A stretch of 5,156 nt of DNA from contig CAMGGT010000089.1 in assembly GCA_946055715.1 (NCBI GenBank), positions 1 through 5,156 on the forward strand, given 5' to 3'. Source of the DNA: an uncultured Clostridia bacterium. Lineage in GTDB: Bacteria; Bacillota; Clostridia; Oscillospirales; CAG-272. Below the pieces are notes generated by a model, which was not told the DNA's origin, made no database searches, and saw only the letters and a program-made list of their open reading frames with translations. Position numbers and translations under genes: made by a program. This document shows positions 1-4,822 of this stretch, piece after piece. Each line of letters opens with the position of its first letter. Position 1 is the stretch's first letter.

Positions 1-1
1 C

Positions 2-241
2 GCAGTTGGTAGGTGCGTTCAAAGCGGAGAATATGAATTTGACATACAAGATGGTGGCTTGTTCTTAAATCTTGTTATAAACAAAATACCTGCATATCCC
101 AACGAGCAAGAAGATAGACAATGCTTTGAAATTGTCGCTTACAATATTCGCTTGCCATGGGTACTTGAAACACCGCACGAAGAAGAAAAAACCAAATTGA
201 GTTTTGTGGCAAAAATAAAGCAATTATTTAATCATCAATAA
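2..241 (+). CDS. 3' end of an unrecognised protein (5' end outside window)
   Basis: The frame is open from the left edge to a TAA at 239-241 and gives 79 residues with no upstream stop, so this is the C-terminal part of a longer gene. The internal TTG at 59 is unlikely to be the true start because the reading frame continues in protein-like sequence before it. The visible part begins AVGRCVQSGEYEFDIQDGG, is soluble-looking and acidic, contains LPWVLETP near the middle, and ends in a lysine-rich tail FVAKIKQLFNHQ. There is no transmembrane segment and no motif I recognise. The stretch is visibly AT-richer, with more AAA, TTT and ATA codons, than the genes downstream. That fits acquired DNA or a different gene class. 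I do not assign a function. Confidence 0.6.
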   Translation, partial: AVGRCVQSGEYEFDIQDGGLFLNLVINKIPAYPNEQEDRQCFEIVAYNIRLPWVLETPHEEEKTKLSFVAKIKQLFNHQ

Positions 242-307
242 TCCGTGAGGTTCAATCCCGTAAGCACTCCCCTAAAAATATCTGTTTTATAGCCCTTGCA
301 CAAAATG

Positions 308-314
308 AAAGGGG
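308..314 (+). promoter_or_regulatory. Ribosome binding site of the truncated acetyltransferase
   Basis: AAAGGGG lies 7 nt before the ATG at 322 and is the main support for translation starting there despite the missing N-terminus. CCCTT at 293-297 could pair with AAGGG at 309-313 and partly mask it. It may be fortuitous, since these bases also encode family-like Gly-Cys-Asn. Confidence 0.4.
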
Positions 315-321
315 TTGTAAT

Positions 322-723
322 ATGCATGTCGGAAAGAACTTTTACTCGAATTTCAATCTGACGGTCGTGGATGATGCAGATATTTTCATCGGAGACAGCG
401 TGATGATCGCGCCAAATGTGACAATTGCCACAGGTACACATCCTGTATGCCCCGAATTGCGCGAAAAGGCATATCAGTATAATCTGCCCGTACATATCGG
501 AAACAGAGTGTGGATCGGTGCGGGTGCCATTATTCTGCCGGGTGTGACGGTCGGTGATGATTCGGTGATCGGTGCGGGGAGCGTGGTCACAAAGGATGTT
601 CCTTCGGGGGTGGTAGCCGTCGGCAATCCCTGCCGCGTCTTGCGTGAGATAAGCGAACATGATTATGAGTATTACTGCAAGAACCGTAAAATCGGTTTTT
701 CGGTTGAGCGAGACAAGAGATAA
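322..723 (+). CDS. Sugar O-acetyltransferase (LacA/Maa type), N-terminally truncated
   Basis: The 133 residues match the C-terminal two thirds of the galactoside/maltose O-acetyltransferase family, which transfers acetyl from acetyl-CoA to sugars in the cytoplasm. Visible features are HVGKNFYSNFNLTVVDD at the start, MIAPNVTIATGTHPVCPELR (His40 sits where the LacA catalytic His lies), left-handed beta-helix hexapeptides (IGNRVWIGAGAIILPGVTVG, then VIGAGSVVTKDVP) and the family ending VAVGNPCRVLREI. Full-length members have about 185-203 residues; the N-terminal Mac-type domain and first coil, about 70 residues, are absent. The frame stays open upstream, and Gly-Cys-Asn just before the ATG still looks family-like, but earlier codons do not. 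A good Shine-Dalgarno (AAAGGGG, 7 nt from ATG) makes translation possible. It is probably a decayed or recombined gene; acetyltransferase activity is doubtful. Confidence 0.8.
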   Translation: MHVGKNFYSNFNLTVVDDADIFIGDSVMIAPNVTIATGTHPVCPELREKAYQYNLPVHIGNRVWIGAGAIILPGVTVGDDSVIGAGSVVTKDVPSGVVAVGNPCRVLREISEHDYEYYCKNRKIGFSVERDKR

Positions 724-835
724 ACGGCCATCCGTCATGACAATCCAAAAAACTCACATGTGGGAATGTACTGAATGCAACGGATATTCATCCATCAACG
801 GTATTGATGTCTGCTTGGGCTTTATACTACAGAAA

Positions 836-859
836 AACAGGGCGCTTTTGTGCCCTGTT
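836..859. terminator. Bidirectional Rho-independent terminator between convergent genes
   Basis: The arms AACAGGGC (836-843) and GCCCTGTT (852-859) form a perfect 8-bp stem with an 8-base loop. On the minus strand the stem runs into TTTTTC; on the plus strand it runs into CTTCCTTTTC. It lies between the acetyltransferase (+) and the PHP gene (-), so it can end transcripts from both sides. Confidence 0.7.
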
Positions 860-882
860 CTTCCTTTTCGGGTGATGAGGTC

Positions 883-899
883 GGCGAGCGTGGCTCGCC
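883..899. other. GC-rich perfect hairpin
   Basis: GGCGAGC (883-889) and GCTCGCC (893-899) form a 7-bp perfect stem with a three-base loop GTG. There is no T-tract on either side. It is one of four hairpins packed into this 310-base convergent intergenic region; its role is unknown. Confidence 0.5.
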
Positions 900-912
900 C
901 GGGAAGCAGATC

Positions 913-959
913 GGGTCTGTTGCAACCGCACAGGAAAGTGCAAGGCAACAGCCCCTTTT
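913..959 (+). terminator. Imperfect palindrome of the GGGGCTGTTGC family, terminator-like
   Basis: The outer arms GGGTCTGTTGC (913-923) and GCAACAGCCCC (945-955) pair with one T-C mismatch. An inner GCAC/GTGC stem (928-931 with 938-941) closes an AGGAAA loop. Four T residues follow on the plus strand. Read on the minus strand it resembles the perfect palindrome at 2947-2995 (GGGGCTGTTGC, then TGCACTTT, GTGC and TTGCAACAG in the same order), so it is a diverged copy of the same repeat. It may serve as a back-up terminator. Confidence 0.55.
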
Positions 960-998
960 GGCTCTGCTATGTGAATGAATGAATGCGTATCCATGCGG

Positions 999-1026
999 TT
1001 GCCGCTCTTTTGGCCCGTTGCGGCAA
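999..1026. other. Hairpin just beyond the PHP gene stop codon
   Basis: TTGCCGC (999-1005) and GCGGCAA (1020-1026) form a perfect 7-bp stem with a 14-base loop. It begins 7 bases after the PHP stop codon on the minus strand. There is no T-tract, so it may protect the mRNA 3' end rather than terminate transcription. Confidence 0.4.
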
Positions 1027-1033
1027 ACATCGC

Positions 1034-1945
1034 TCAATCGTCGATGAGGATATAGTTACTGTAAGCGACAAGGCCGTCGCTGTCTGTGACTTCCGCGCGC
1101 ACATAACGCTCTGACGGCTTGATGGAATAGACCGCCTCGGTCAGCTGCTCGCCCCGCAGGATGCGGTCAGGGCACCAGGCACGGTTTGAAAGGAACGAGA
1201 TCTTGCTTGCGGGCGAGCAGATCAGGCGGATCTTGTCGCCCTCTCGCATCAGATGCACCTCGGGGCCGGGGCGCGCGGTGCGGGGGCTGCCCGGCGTGCG
1301 GGACACCGCCGAGTAGAAGTCGCCCCGGCGGACAGCATCGATAAAGGTCTGCCGCGTAAGCGTGTCGGCATGCAGATAGGTGGCGGCGGTCACCTCGTCT
1401 GTGCCGTCATAATAATGGGTGTCGTCGCTTGAAAACATCGGCCAGATGCGCCCGCGGTTGGCCAGAAGGTCCAGCATGACGCCGGAATAGGGGCGGTCTG
1501 ACTCATGGACGCCCGAGACCGTGTTGAAAATTTCCGTTGCGTCAATGCCCTGCCAGCCCAGCATATCCTCCACCTGGCACAACGACCAGGCGGGATGCGC
1601 CAGCACCGCGATGCCGCCCGCGGCGTGAATGGCGTCAATTGCGTTCTGCACCGTGCAACCGGGACGAATATCCGGCTCTTCTGTCATGCACAGGCCCACG
1701 ATGTGTGCCCCGCCATAGGCCGTGTCGCCCGTGTCAAGGTTGTATTCCGCGCCCGAGAAGACGGTCAGCCCCGCAAGCTCGCAGGCGGGGCCGTATTTCC
1801 AGTGGTCGGTGATGGCGATGGCATCATACCCCGCCTCTTTGTACATCCGTGCCACCTCTTCCGGCGTGCATCTGCCGTCGGAGAGGGTGGTGTGGGTGTG
1901 CAGACCCAGTTTGAAACATTTTTTGCCGGTCAGGTCGATAAACAT
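1034..1945 (-). CDS. PHP-domain metallohydrolase (CehA/McbA-like)
   Basis: This encodes 303 residues of a cytoplasmic PHP-family enzyme, a multi-metal phosphoesterase fold. The metal-ligand motifs are all present: H16-T-H18 with D23 (LHTHTTLSDG), D47-H48 (ITDH), E67 (SGAEYN), H81 (GGAHIVGL), H117 (VLAHPAW), E138 (TEIFN) and D175-T-H177 (SSDDTH). The C-terminal 70 or so residues form a beta-rich module (VHLMREGDKIRLICSPASK, then YVRAEVTDSDG and YSNYILI) like that of CehA/McbA-type proteins. The substrate is unknown; DNA polymerase-associated PHP or nucleotide phosphatase roles cannot be excluded. I chose the ATG at 1945 over the TTG at 2017 because that TTG lies inside the -35 box of the gene's own promoter and the ATG at 1990 overlaps the -10 box. 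AAAAGAGAG, 8 nt upstream, serves as ribosome binding site. It appears monocistronic. Confidence 0.85.
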   Translation of the reverse strand: MFIDLTGKKCFKLGLHTHTTLSDGRCTPEEVARMYKEAGYDAIAITDHWKYGPACELAGLTVFSGAEYNLDTGDTAYGGAHIVGLCMTEEPDIRPGCTVQNAIDAIHAAGGIAVLAHPAWSLCQVEDMLGWQGIDATEIFNTVSGVHESDRPYSGVMLDLLANRGRIWPMFSSDDTHYYDGTDEVTAATYLHADTLTRQTFIDAVRRGDFYSAVSRTPGSPRTARPGPEVHLMREGDKIRLICSPASKISFLSNRAWCPDRILRGEQLTEAVYSIKPSERYVRAEVTDSDGLVAYSNYILIDD

Positions 1946-1988
1946 GACTTTTGCTCTCTTTTCCAGACTGTTTTGGTTTTTCGCGTCC

Positions 1989-2017
1989 ATTATAGCACAA
2001 CGATTGTCGGATGGCAA
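1989..2017 (-). promoter_or_regulatory. Sigma-A promoter of the PHP gene
   Basis: On the minus strand, TTGCCA (-35, 2017-2012) and a consensus TATAAT (-10, 1994-1989) are separated by exactly 17 bp. The predicted start of transcription is near 1982, giving a leader of about 37 nt to the ATG at 1945. This promoter rules out the upstream in-frame start codons. A TTGACA at 2028-2023 is too far from the -10 box (28 bp) to be its partner. Confidence 0.75.
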
Positions 2018-2029
2018 GTATCTGTCAAC

Positions 2030-2047
2030 AAAACGGGCGGCCGTTTT
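2030..2047 (-). terminator. Probable terminator of the xre gene
   Basis: AAAACGG (2030-2036) and CCGTTTT (2041-2047) form a 7-bp stem with a four-base loop. On the minus strand the 3' arm ends CCGTTTTGTTG. It lies 88 bases after the xre stop codon and just before the PHP promoter, where it would insulate the two genes. The plus-strand reading has the better T-run (six T), but no plus-strand gene is upstream to use it. Confidence 0.45.
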
Positions 2048-2134
2048 TTGTGCATTCTGCCACCATGTGAAGGCAACAAATCCGCTTCCCCTGTGATAAA
2101 GCGCGGAGTGCGGGAAGACAAACGATGGATGCCG

Positions 2135-2386
2135 TCACCGGAATGTCATCCCCAGCAGATCATCAAGGGAGACATGCAGCACCTTTGCCAATGCGACCGT
2201 TTCGATATCCGTGACAAACCGTTTGCCGGCTTCGATGCGCTGGATGGCATTTTTGTCAACATCCAGTCCCAGCAGCTGCAGTCTGTCGGCAAGTTCGCGC
2301 TGTGAAATATGCAGTGACTTGCGGTACTGTGCCACTTTTTCGCCGCAAATATTGTTTTTTCCATCAACACTTTTGTTAATAAACAT
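2135..2386 (-). CDS. Xre/Cro-CI family transcriptional regulator
   Basis: This encodes an 83-residue protein made of one helix-turn-helix (HTH_3/Xre) domain, about residues 13-78. The scaffold helix and turn are SQRELADRLQLLG (28-40), the recognition helix lies around DKNAIQRIEAGKR (44-56), and the domain closes with DIETVALAKVLHVSLDDLL. There is no effector or dimerisation domain beyond this, so it is a minimal DNA-binding dimer type. I chose the ATG at 2386 because GGAG lies 7 nt upstream; the ATG at 2410, which would add eight residues, has no ribosome binding site and falls about 15 nt from the predicted transcript start. The gene diverges from a zinc-ribbon/TM2 gene, and two matching 19-bp palindromes in the shared control region are its likely operators. 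This suggests autoregulation and control of the neighbour. Confidence 0.85.
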   Translation of the reverse strand: MFINKSVDGKNNICGEKVAQYRKSLHISQRELADRLQLLGLDVDKNAIQRIEAGKRFVTDIETVALAKVLHVSLDDLLGMTFR

Positions 2387-2393
2387 TCTTTTT

Positions 2394-2397
2394 CTCC
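2394..2397 (-). promoter_or_regulatory. Ribosome binding site deciding the xre start
   Basis: GGAG on the minus strand is 7 nt from the ATG at 2386. No comparable site precedes the upstream in-frame ATG at 2410, so the shorter protein is preferred. Confidence 0.7.
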
Positions 2398-2404
2398 GAT
2401 TTTT

Positions 2405-2423
2405 TGACATTCAGTGCTTGTCA
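2405..2423. promoter_or_regulatory. Palindromic operator candidate A
   Basis: TGACATTCAGTGCTTGTCA is an inverted repeat, TGACA-N9-TGTCA. Its right half is the -35 box (TTGTCA) of the plus-strand promoter, and the whole site falls just downstream of the predicted xre transcript start. It shares 15 of 19 bases with site B at 2458-2476. Confidence 0.65.
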
Positions 2424-2446
2424 TTTTGAAAATTATATGCTATGAT
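2418..2446 (+). promoter_or_regulatory. Sigma-A promoter of the zinc-ribbon/TM2 gene
   Basis: TTGTCA (2418-2423) and TATGAT (2441-2446) are separated by 17 bp. Transcription should start near 2453, leaving a leader of about 49 nt before the ATG at 2502. The -35 box lies within operator candidate A, so a protein bound there would block RNA polymerase. Confidence 0.7.
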
Positions 2447-2460
2447 AGTGTCATAAATGA
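2432..2460 (-). promoter_or_regulatory. Probable xre promoter
   Basis: A consensus TATAAT lies on the minus strand at 2437-2432. With a 17-bp spacer the -35 would be TCATTT (2460-2455), a poor match, which fits a weak or activated promoter. The -10 is back to back with the plus-strand -10 (2441-2446), so the two polymerases cannot bind at once. Confidence 0.45.
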
Positions 2461-2462
2461 CA
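2449..2462. promoter_or_regulatory. Central dyad TGTCAT-AA-ATGACA
   Basis: This perfect 6-bp inverted repeat with a two-base centre overlaps the plus-strand transcript start and shares its right half with operator candidate B. It uses the same TGTCA/TGACA half-site, so this region holds five half-sites in 72 bp. It may be an alternative binding register rather than a separate site. Confidence 0.4.
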
Positions 2463-2476
2463 TTTACAGCATGTCA
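2458..2476. promoter_or_regulatory. Palindromic operator candidate B
   Basis: TGACATTTACAGCATGTCA is a second TGACA-N9-TGTCA inverted repeat. It lies at about +6 to +24 of the TM2-gene transcript and touches the probable -35 region of xre. Its centre is 53 bp from that of site A, close to five turns of B-DNA, so both sites face the same side of the helix. Confidence 0.65.
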
Positions 2477-2485
2477 AAACACAAA

Positions 2486-2491
2486 AAGGAG
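2486..2491 (+). promoter_or_regulatory. Ribosome binding site deciding the TM2 protein start
   Basis: AAGGAG lies 10 nt before the ATG at 2502. The upstream in-frame ATG at 2457 is only about 4 nt from the predicted transcript start and has no such site. Confidence 0.7.
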
Positions 2492-2501
2492 AATCGTCAG
2501 C

Positions 2502-2870
2502 ATGGAAGAAAATGTAAAAACAAAGTTCTGCAAGTTTTGCGGAGCCAAGATTCCGGAAGATGCCGTCATGTGTACCGCATGCGGCAGACAGGTGGAAGAA
2601 CTGAAGCAAAGCGCCGCCCCTCAAGTGATCGTGAACAACACCAACAGCAATGTGAACACGAATGTCAACGGTCTGGTCGGCAGAAAGCTGTGCAACAAGT
2701 GGGTCGCGTTCTTTCTCTGCCTGTTTCTCGGTTTTGTCGGCGGGCACAAATTCTATGAAGGAAGAGCCGGCATGGGCATTCTGTATATTCTCACCGGCGG
2801 CCTCTTCGGCATCGGCGTGCTGATCGACCTGATCGCCATTCTCTTAAAGCCCAATCCGTACGCGGTATGA
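2502..2870 (+). CDS. Zinc-ribbon and TM2-domain membrane protein
   Basis: This encodes 122 residues in three parts. An N-terminal cytoplasmic-type zinc ribbon holds two Cys-X2-Cys knuckles (C10, C13, C24, C27; FCKFCGAKIP and MCTACGRQV). A polar, Asn-rich linker (about 35-58, with NNTNSNVNTNVN) follows. A C-terminal TM2 domain (about 64-118) has two hydrophobic helices: WVAFFLCLFLGFVGGHKFY, then GMGILYILTGG through GIGVLIDLIAILL, with the family's Gly-His-x-Phe-Tyr-x-Gly turn and Asp109. There is no signal peptide; it should sit in the cytoplasmic membrane with the zinc ribbon inside. The molecular role of such proteins is not established; a sensing or scaffolding role is inference. The start is set by AAGGAG 10 nt upstream. 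It diverges from xre, and its promoter overlaps palindromic operators. Confidence 0.85.
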   Translation: MEENVKTKFCKFCGAKIPEDAVMCTACGRQVEELKQSAAPQVIVNNTNSNVNTNVNGLVGRKLCNKWVAFFLCLFLGFVGGHKFYEGRAGMGILYILTGGLFGIGVLIDLIAILLKPNPYAV

Positions 2871-2946
2871 TCGTTTCGTGCGCACCTCGTGTTTGTGCGT
2901 TACGCCCCCCTTGTTCCCTGCTTATATACCTCCCGGATGATCCGAT

Positions 2947-2997
2947 ACGGGGCTGTTGCAAATGCACTTTTTCGGTGCATTTGCAACAGCCCCGTTT
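2947..2997 (+). terminator. Perfect 21-bp hairpin terminator (GGGGCTGTTGC family)
   Basis: Arms 2947-2967 and 2975-2995 are perfectly complementary over 21 bp around a 7-base loop TTTTTCG, and the 3' side runs into GTTTATTT. It lies 76 bases after the TM2-protein stop codon. The stem core GGGGCTGTTGCAAATGCAC is longer than a normal terminator needs and recurs in degraded form at 913-955 and as a half-copy at 4932-4943, so it is also a dispersed repeat. Confidence 0.7.
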
Positions 2998-3012
2998 ATT
3001 TGGAAGCGCGGG

Positions 3013-3053
3013 CAGACCGTGTCGATGACCCACTCACCGCCTCCCTCCGGGAG
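3013..3053. repeat. Diverged intergenic repeat, copy 1
   Basis: It begins CAGACC and ends GCCTCCCTCCGGGA, the same two blocks at the same 26-base offset as in 5077-5116. The two align without gaps at 27 of 40 bases. CTCCC (3041-3045) and GGGAG (3049-3053) can form a small hairpin. It is not part of any gene I can support. Confidence 0.45.
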
Positions 3054-3105
3054 AGAACCTTGCAGACAGAAGTGATGCAACTGCCAAAAGGCCGATTGGT
3101 TGCGC

Positions 3106-3134
3106 TGGAAAAAATATGAAGAATGCTGTATAAT
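3106..3134 (+). promoter_or_regulatory. Probable promoter of the HD-GYP gene
   Basis: TGGAAA (3106-3111, four of six consensus bases) and a consensus TATAAT (3129-3134) are spaced 17 bp apart. The -10 is embedded in a dyad GCTGTAT-AATAC-ATACAGC (3125-3143), which could be a repressor site. Transcription would start near 3141, leaving a leader of about 210 nt. Confidence 0.5.
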
Positions 3135-3140
3135 ACATAC

Positions 3141-3352
3141 AGCAAGTCACGCCGGGCAGGCCGAATTGTTGCGCCACGCAGGGGTGAAGGGCGGCGTGCC
3201 TTCTTCGTCGGTCACACTTTTTTGCCTGTGACATACTTATACACCTGTATACTCGATTTTTTCAGACGATTACTGTCAGTCAGACGGGAGATCCGTTCGT
3301 CGGTGCCGGAGCTGCTCTGACCGGGCAAACCATAAAGGATGGATAATGATGT
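3141..3352 (+). other. Long 5' leader of the HD-GYP gene
   Basis: No gene is supported in these 212 bases. They hold possible stems CACGC/GCGTG (3175-3179 with 3194-3198) and GTCACA/TGTGAC (3211-3216 with 3227-3232, T-rich loop), a T-run at 3258-3262, and GGGCAAACCAT (3323-3333), which equals the first conserved strand of the c-di-GMP-I aptamer. The rest of that aptamer is absent. The segment ends in the ribosome binding region AAAGGATGG (3334-3342). Confidence 0.4.
3334..3342 (+). promoter_or_regulatory. Ribosome binding region with a competing start codon
   Basis: AAAGGATGG lies 10-13 nt before the ATG of the HD-GYP gene, depending on the core used. An out-of-frame ATGATG at 3346-3351 is 6 nt from AAAGGA and would encode only MMYELF before a TGA at 3364-3366, overlapping the true start. 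Confidence 0.45.
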
Positions 3353-4531
3353 ATGAATTATTCTGACCAGATCCTTCATGAATACAAAGAACAAGCCGAC
3401 AGGCGCATCGCTTTTGTATGCCGGCTGATGATCGTATTTATGCTGTTGATCTCGCTTCTGAATGCGCTGGGCATCTTTATCATCGACCCGTTGGCGCTCA
3501 ATCTGACGGTTGCCATATCGGTTGTGAATTTCTTTCTTCCGACCTTTTTTTACAGCATTCTCAAATATCGGTCTGTGGGCGTGCGCTTTTTTATCCTGGC
3601 GGTTCTGGTCGCTCAATCCGGGTTGCAGTATGCCACGCTGTCTTACCATACGATCATCATGCTGGTGTTTCCTTTGGTCTTGTCCTGCCTTTATAACGAG
3701 AAAAAATATGTGATCTATACGGCCGTCATCAGCATCCCCATGATCGTCATCTCACATCTTGTGGCATTCTATCTGAAGATCGTACCCGATGAACCCCTGG
3801 TCACGATGAAGGGGACTGTCCTTTACGGCATCATTCCGAGGACCATTGAATTTCTGGCAATATTCATCATCTGCCTCTATATTTCTCACAGGATCGAACG
3901 CCTGGTCAGCACCCTGGCCAGCAAGAACAAAGAACTGTATGAAGACCAGGAAAACCTGATCTTCTCCCTCTCGCAGATCATCGAGCATAAATCTCTGAAT
4001 ACCGGCCAGCACGTCAAACGTGTCTCGGAATACACGCAGGTCTTGTGCAAAAGCTTGGGGTACGACGACGAGGAAGCCCGCAAGATCAGTCTGGCCGCCA
4101 TGATGCACGATGTCGGCAAGATCATGATTCCGGAAGACATTCTGGAAAAACCGGGAAAACTGACAAGCGAGGAATTTGAGGTCATCAAAAAGCATACCGA
4201 ATACGGAAAACAGATGCTTGAAGCATCCCCGGGCGAGCTGTTCCATATTTCAACGCAGATCGCGCGTCACCACCATGAAAAATGGGACGGTACGGGTTAT
4301 TGGGGCGTAAAAGGAGAAGACATTGACCGCTGTGCAAGATGTGTTGCGCTGGCAGATGTCTTTGACGCGCTGGTCAGCCGAAGACCCTACAAAGAGCCAT
4401 GGACACCCAAGCAAGCGTATGACGAGATCCTGCCGCAAAAGGGCAAGCAATTTGACCCCGAGGTCGTGGATGCGTTTGTGGCCAACTTTGATGCGTTTGT
4501 GGAGATCACCCGCCGTTATCCGGACCAATGA
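3353..4531 (+). CDS. Membrane HD-GYP-type phosphohydrolase
   Basis: This encodes 392 residues. About six hydrophobic segments (roughly 20-44, 50-70, 75-92, 98-114, 118-141, 158-178) form a membrane input region with short loops. A charged, helical linker (180-205) leads to a C-terminal HD-GYP domain. Visible catalytic residues are H220 (TGQHVKRVSEY), H252-D253 (MMHDVGKIMIP), H281 (KKHTEYG), H307-H308-E309 and D335 (ALADVFDAL). Family members hydrolyse cyclic di-GMP at the membrane-cytoplasm interface. The signature reads HHEKWDGTGYWG, with Trp317 in place of the usual Pro, so c-di-GMP specificity is likely but not certain. A stop codon six bases upstream in frame fixes ATG 3353 as the first possible start. 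AAAGGATGG precedes it, but an out-of-frame ATG at 3346 is closer. It is a single-gene unit ending at the terminator at 4669. Confidence 0.88.
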   Translation: MNYSDQILHEYKEQADRRIAFVCRLMIVFMLLISLLNALGIFIIDPLALNLTVAISVVNFFLPTFFYSILKYRSVGVRFFILAVLVAQSGLQYATLSYHTIIMLVFPLVLSCLYNEKKYVIYTAVISIPMIVISHLVAFYLKIVPDEPLVTMKGTVLYGIIPRTIEFLAIFIICLYISHRIERLVSTLASKNKELYEDQENLIFSLSQIIEHKSLNTGQHVKRVSEYTQVLCKSLGYDDEEARKISLAAMMHDVGKIMIPEDILEKPGKLTSEEFEVIKKHTEYGKQMLEASPGELFHISTQIARHHHEKWDGTGYWGVKGEDIDRCARCVALADVFDALVSRRPYKEPWTPKQAYDEILPQKGKQFDPEVVDAFVANFDAFVEITRRYPDQ

Positions 4532-4614
4532 CGGCGCGCATGCATCCTGCCCGGCAGGCATCTTGTTTTCGTCATATCACACCCAAAGAACGCGGCAAAG
4601 AAAACGCCCGCCAA

Positions 4615-4633
4615 GCGGCCGGGCTTTGGCCGC
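4615..4633. other. GC-rich hairpin downstream of the HD-GYP gene
   Basis: GCGGCC (4615-4620) and GGCCGC (4628-4633) form a 6-bp stem with a 7-base loop and no T-tract. It may stabilise the mRNA end upstream of the main terminator. Confidence 0.35.
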
Positions 4634-4668
4634 CCGTTGCAAAGGAAAAGTGAAGATCCGAATCCATA

Positions 4669-4720
4669 GATGGCAGAAGGCGCGGAAAAACCGCATCTTC
4701 TGCCATCGTTTCTTCTTTTT
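4669..4720 (+). terminator. Strong Rho-independent terminator of the HD-GYP gene
   Basis: GATGGCAGAAG (4669-4679) and CTTCTGCCATC (4697-4707) form a perfect 11-bp stem. It continues past a G-T wobble and one mismatch into GCGG/CCGC, closed by an AAAAA loop. The T-rich tail GTTTCTTCTTTTT follows. It lies 137 bases after the stop codon. Confidence 0.8.
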
Positions 4721-4807
4721 GGGGGTACATACGCGTATTTCGCCGCTGTATCTGCGTCATCTGCCCCGTTTGAGGCGTGTGGTCGGCTTTTCCGGTGGCC
4801 TTCAATA

Positions 4808-4822
4808 CATACTGTCAGTATG
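4808..4822. promoter_or_regulatory. Perfect short dyad CATACTG-T-CAGTATG
   Basis: This 15-base perfect inverted repeat with a one-base centre looks like a regulator binding site rather than an RNA hairpin, since a one-base loop cannot form. No clear promoter or gene is attached to it. Confidence 0.3.

Noticed and set aside
245..272. GGTTCAATCCC, resembling a tRNA T-arm or a tRNA attachment site
   Set aside because: The T-stem pairs poorly beyond two base pairs and no acceptor, D or anticodon arm exists upstream, which is coding sequence. There is no evidence of a tRNA or integration scar.
235..738. 167-codon open frame on the minus strand opposite the acetyltransferase
   Set aside because: The plus strand matches a known family along its length with hexapeptide periodicity; the minus-strand translation has no recognisable pattern, so it is an antisense shadow.
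1505..2305. 266-codon plus-strand frame opposite the PHP gene and xre
   Set aside because: It runs across the stop and start regions of two well-supported minus-strand genes and their promoter, and its translation is low-complexity and unlike any family I know.
3222..3253. Second promoter TTGCCT and TATACT in the HD-GYP leader
   Set aside because: The spacer is 20 bp and the -35 is weak; the 3106-3134 promoter is better.
3323..3342. c-di-GMP-I (GEMM) riboswitch before the HD-GYP gene
   Set aside because: Only the first conserved strand, GGGCAAACC, is present. The GACGCAAAG strand and the second helix with its receptor are missing, and the start codon follows within 22 bases.
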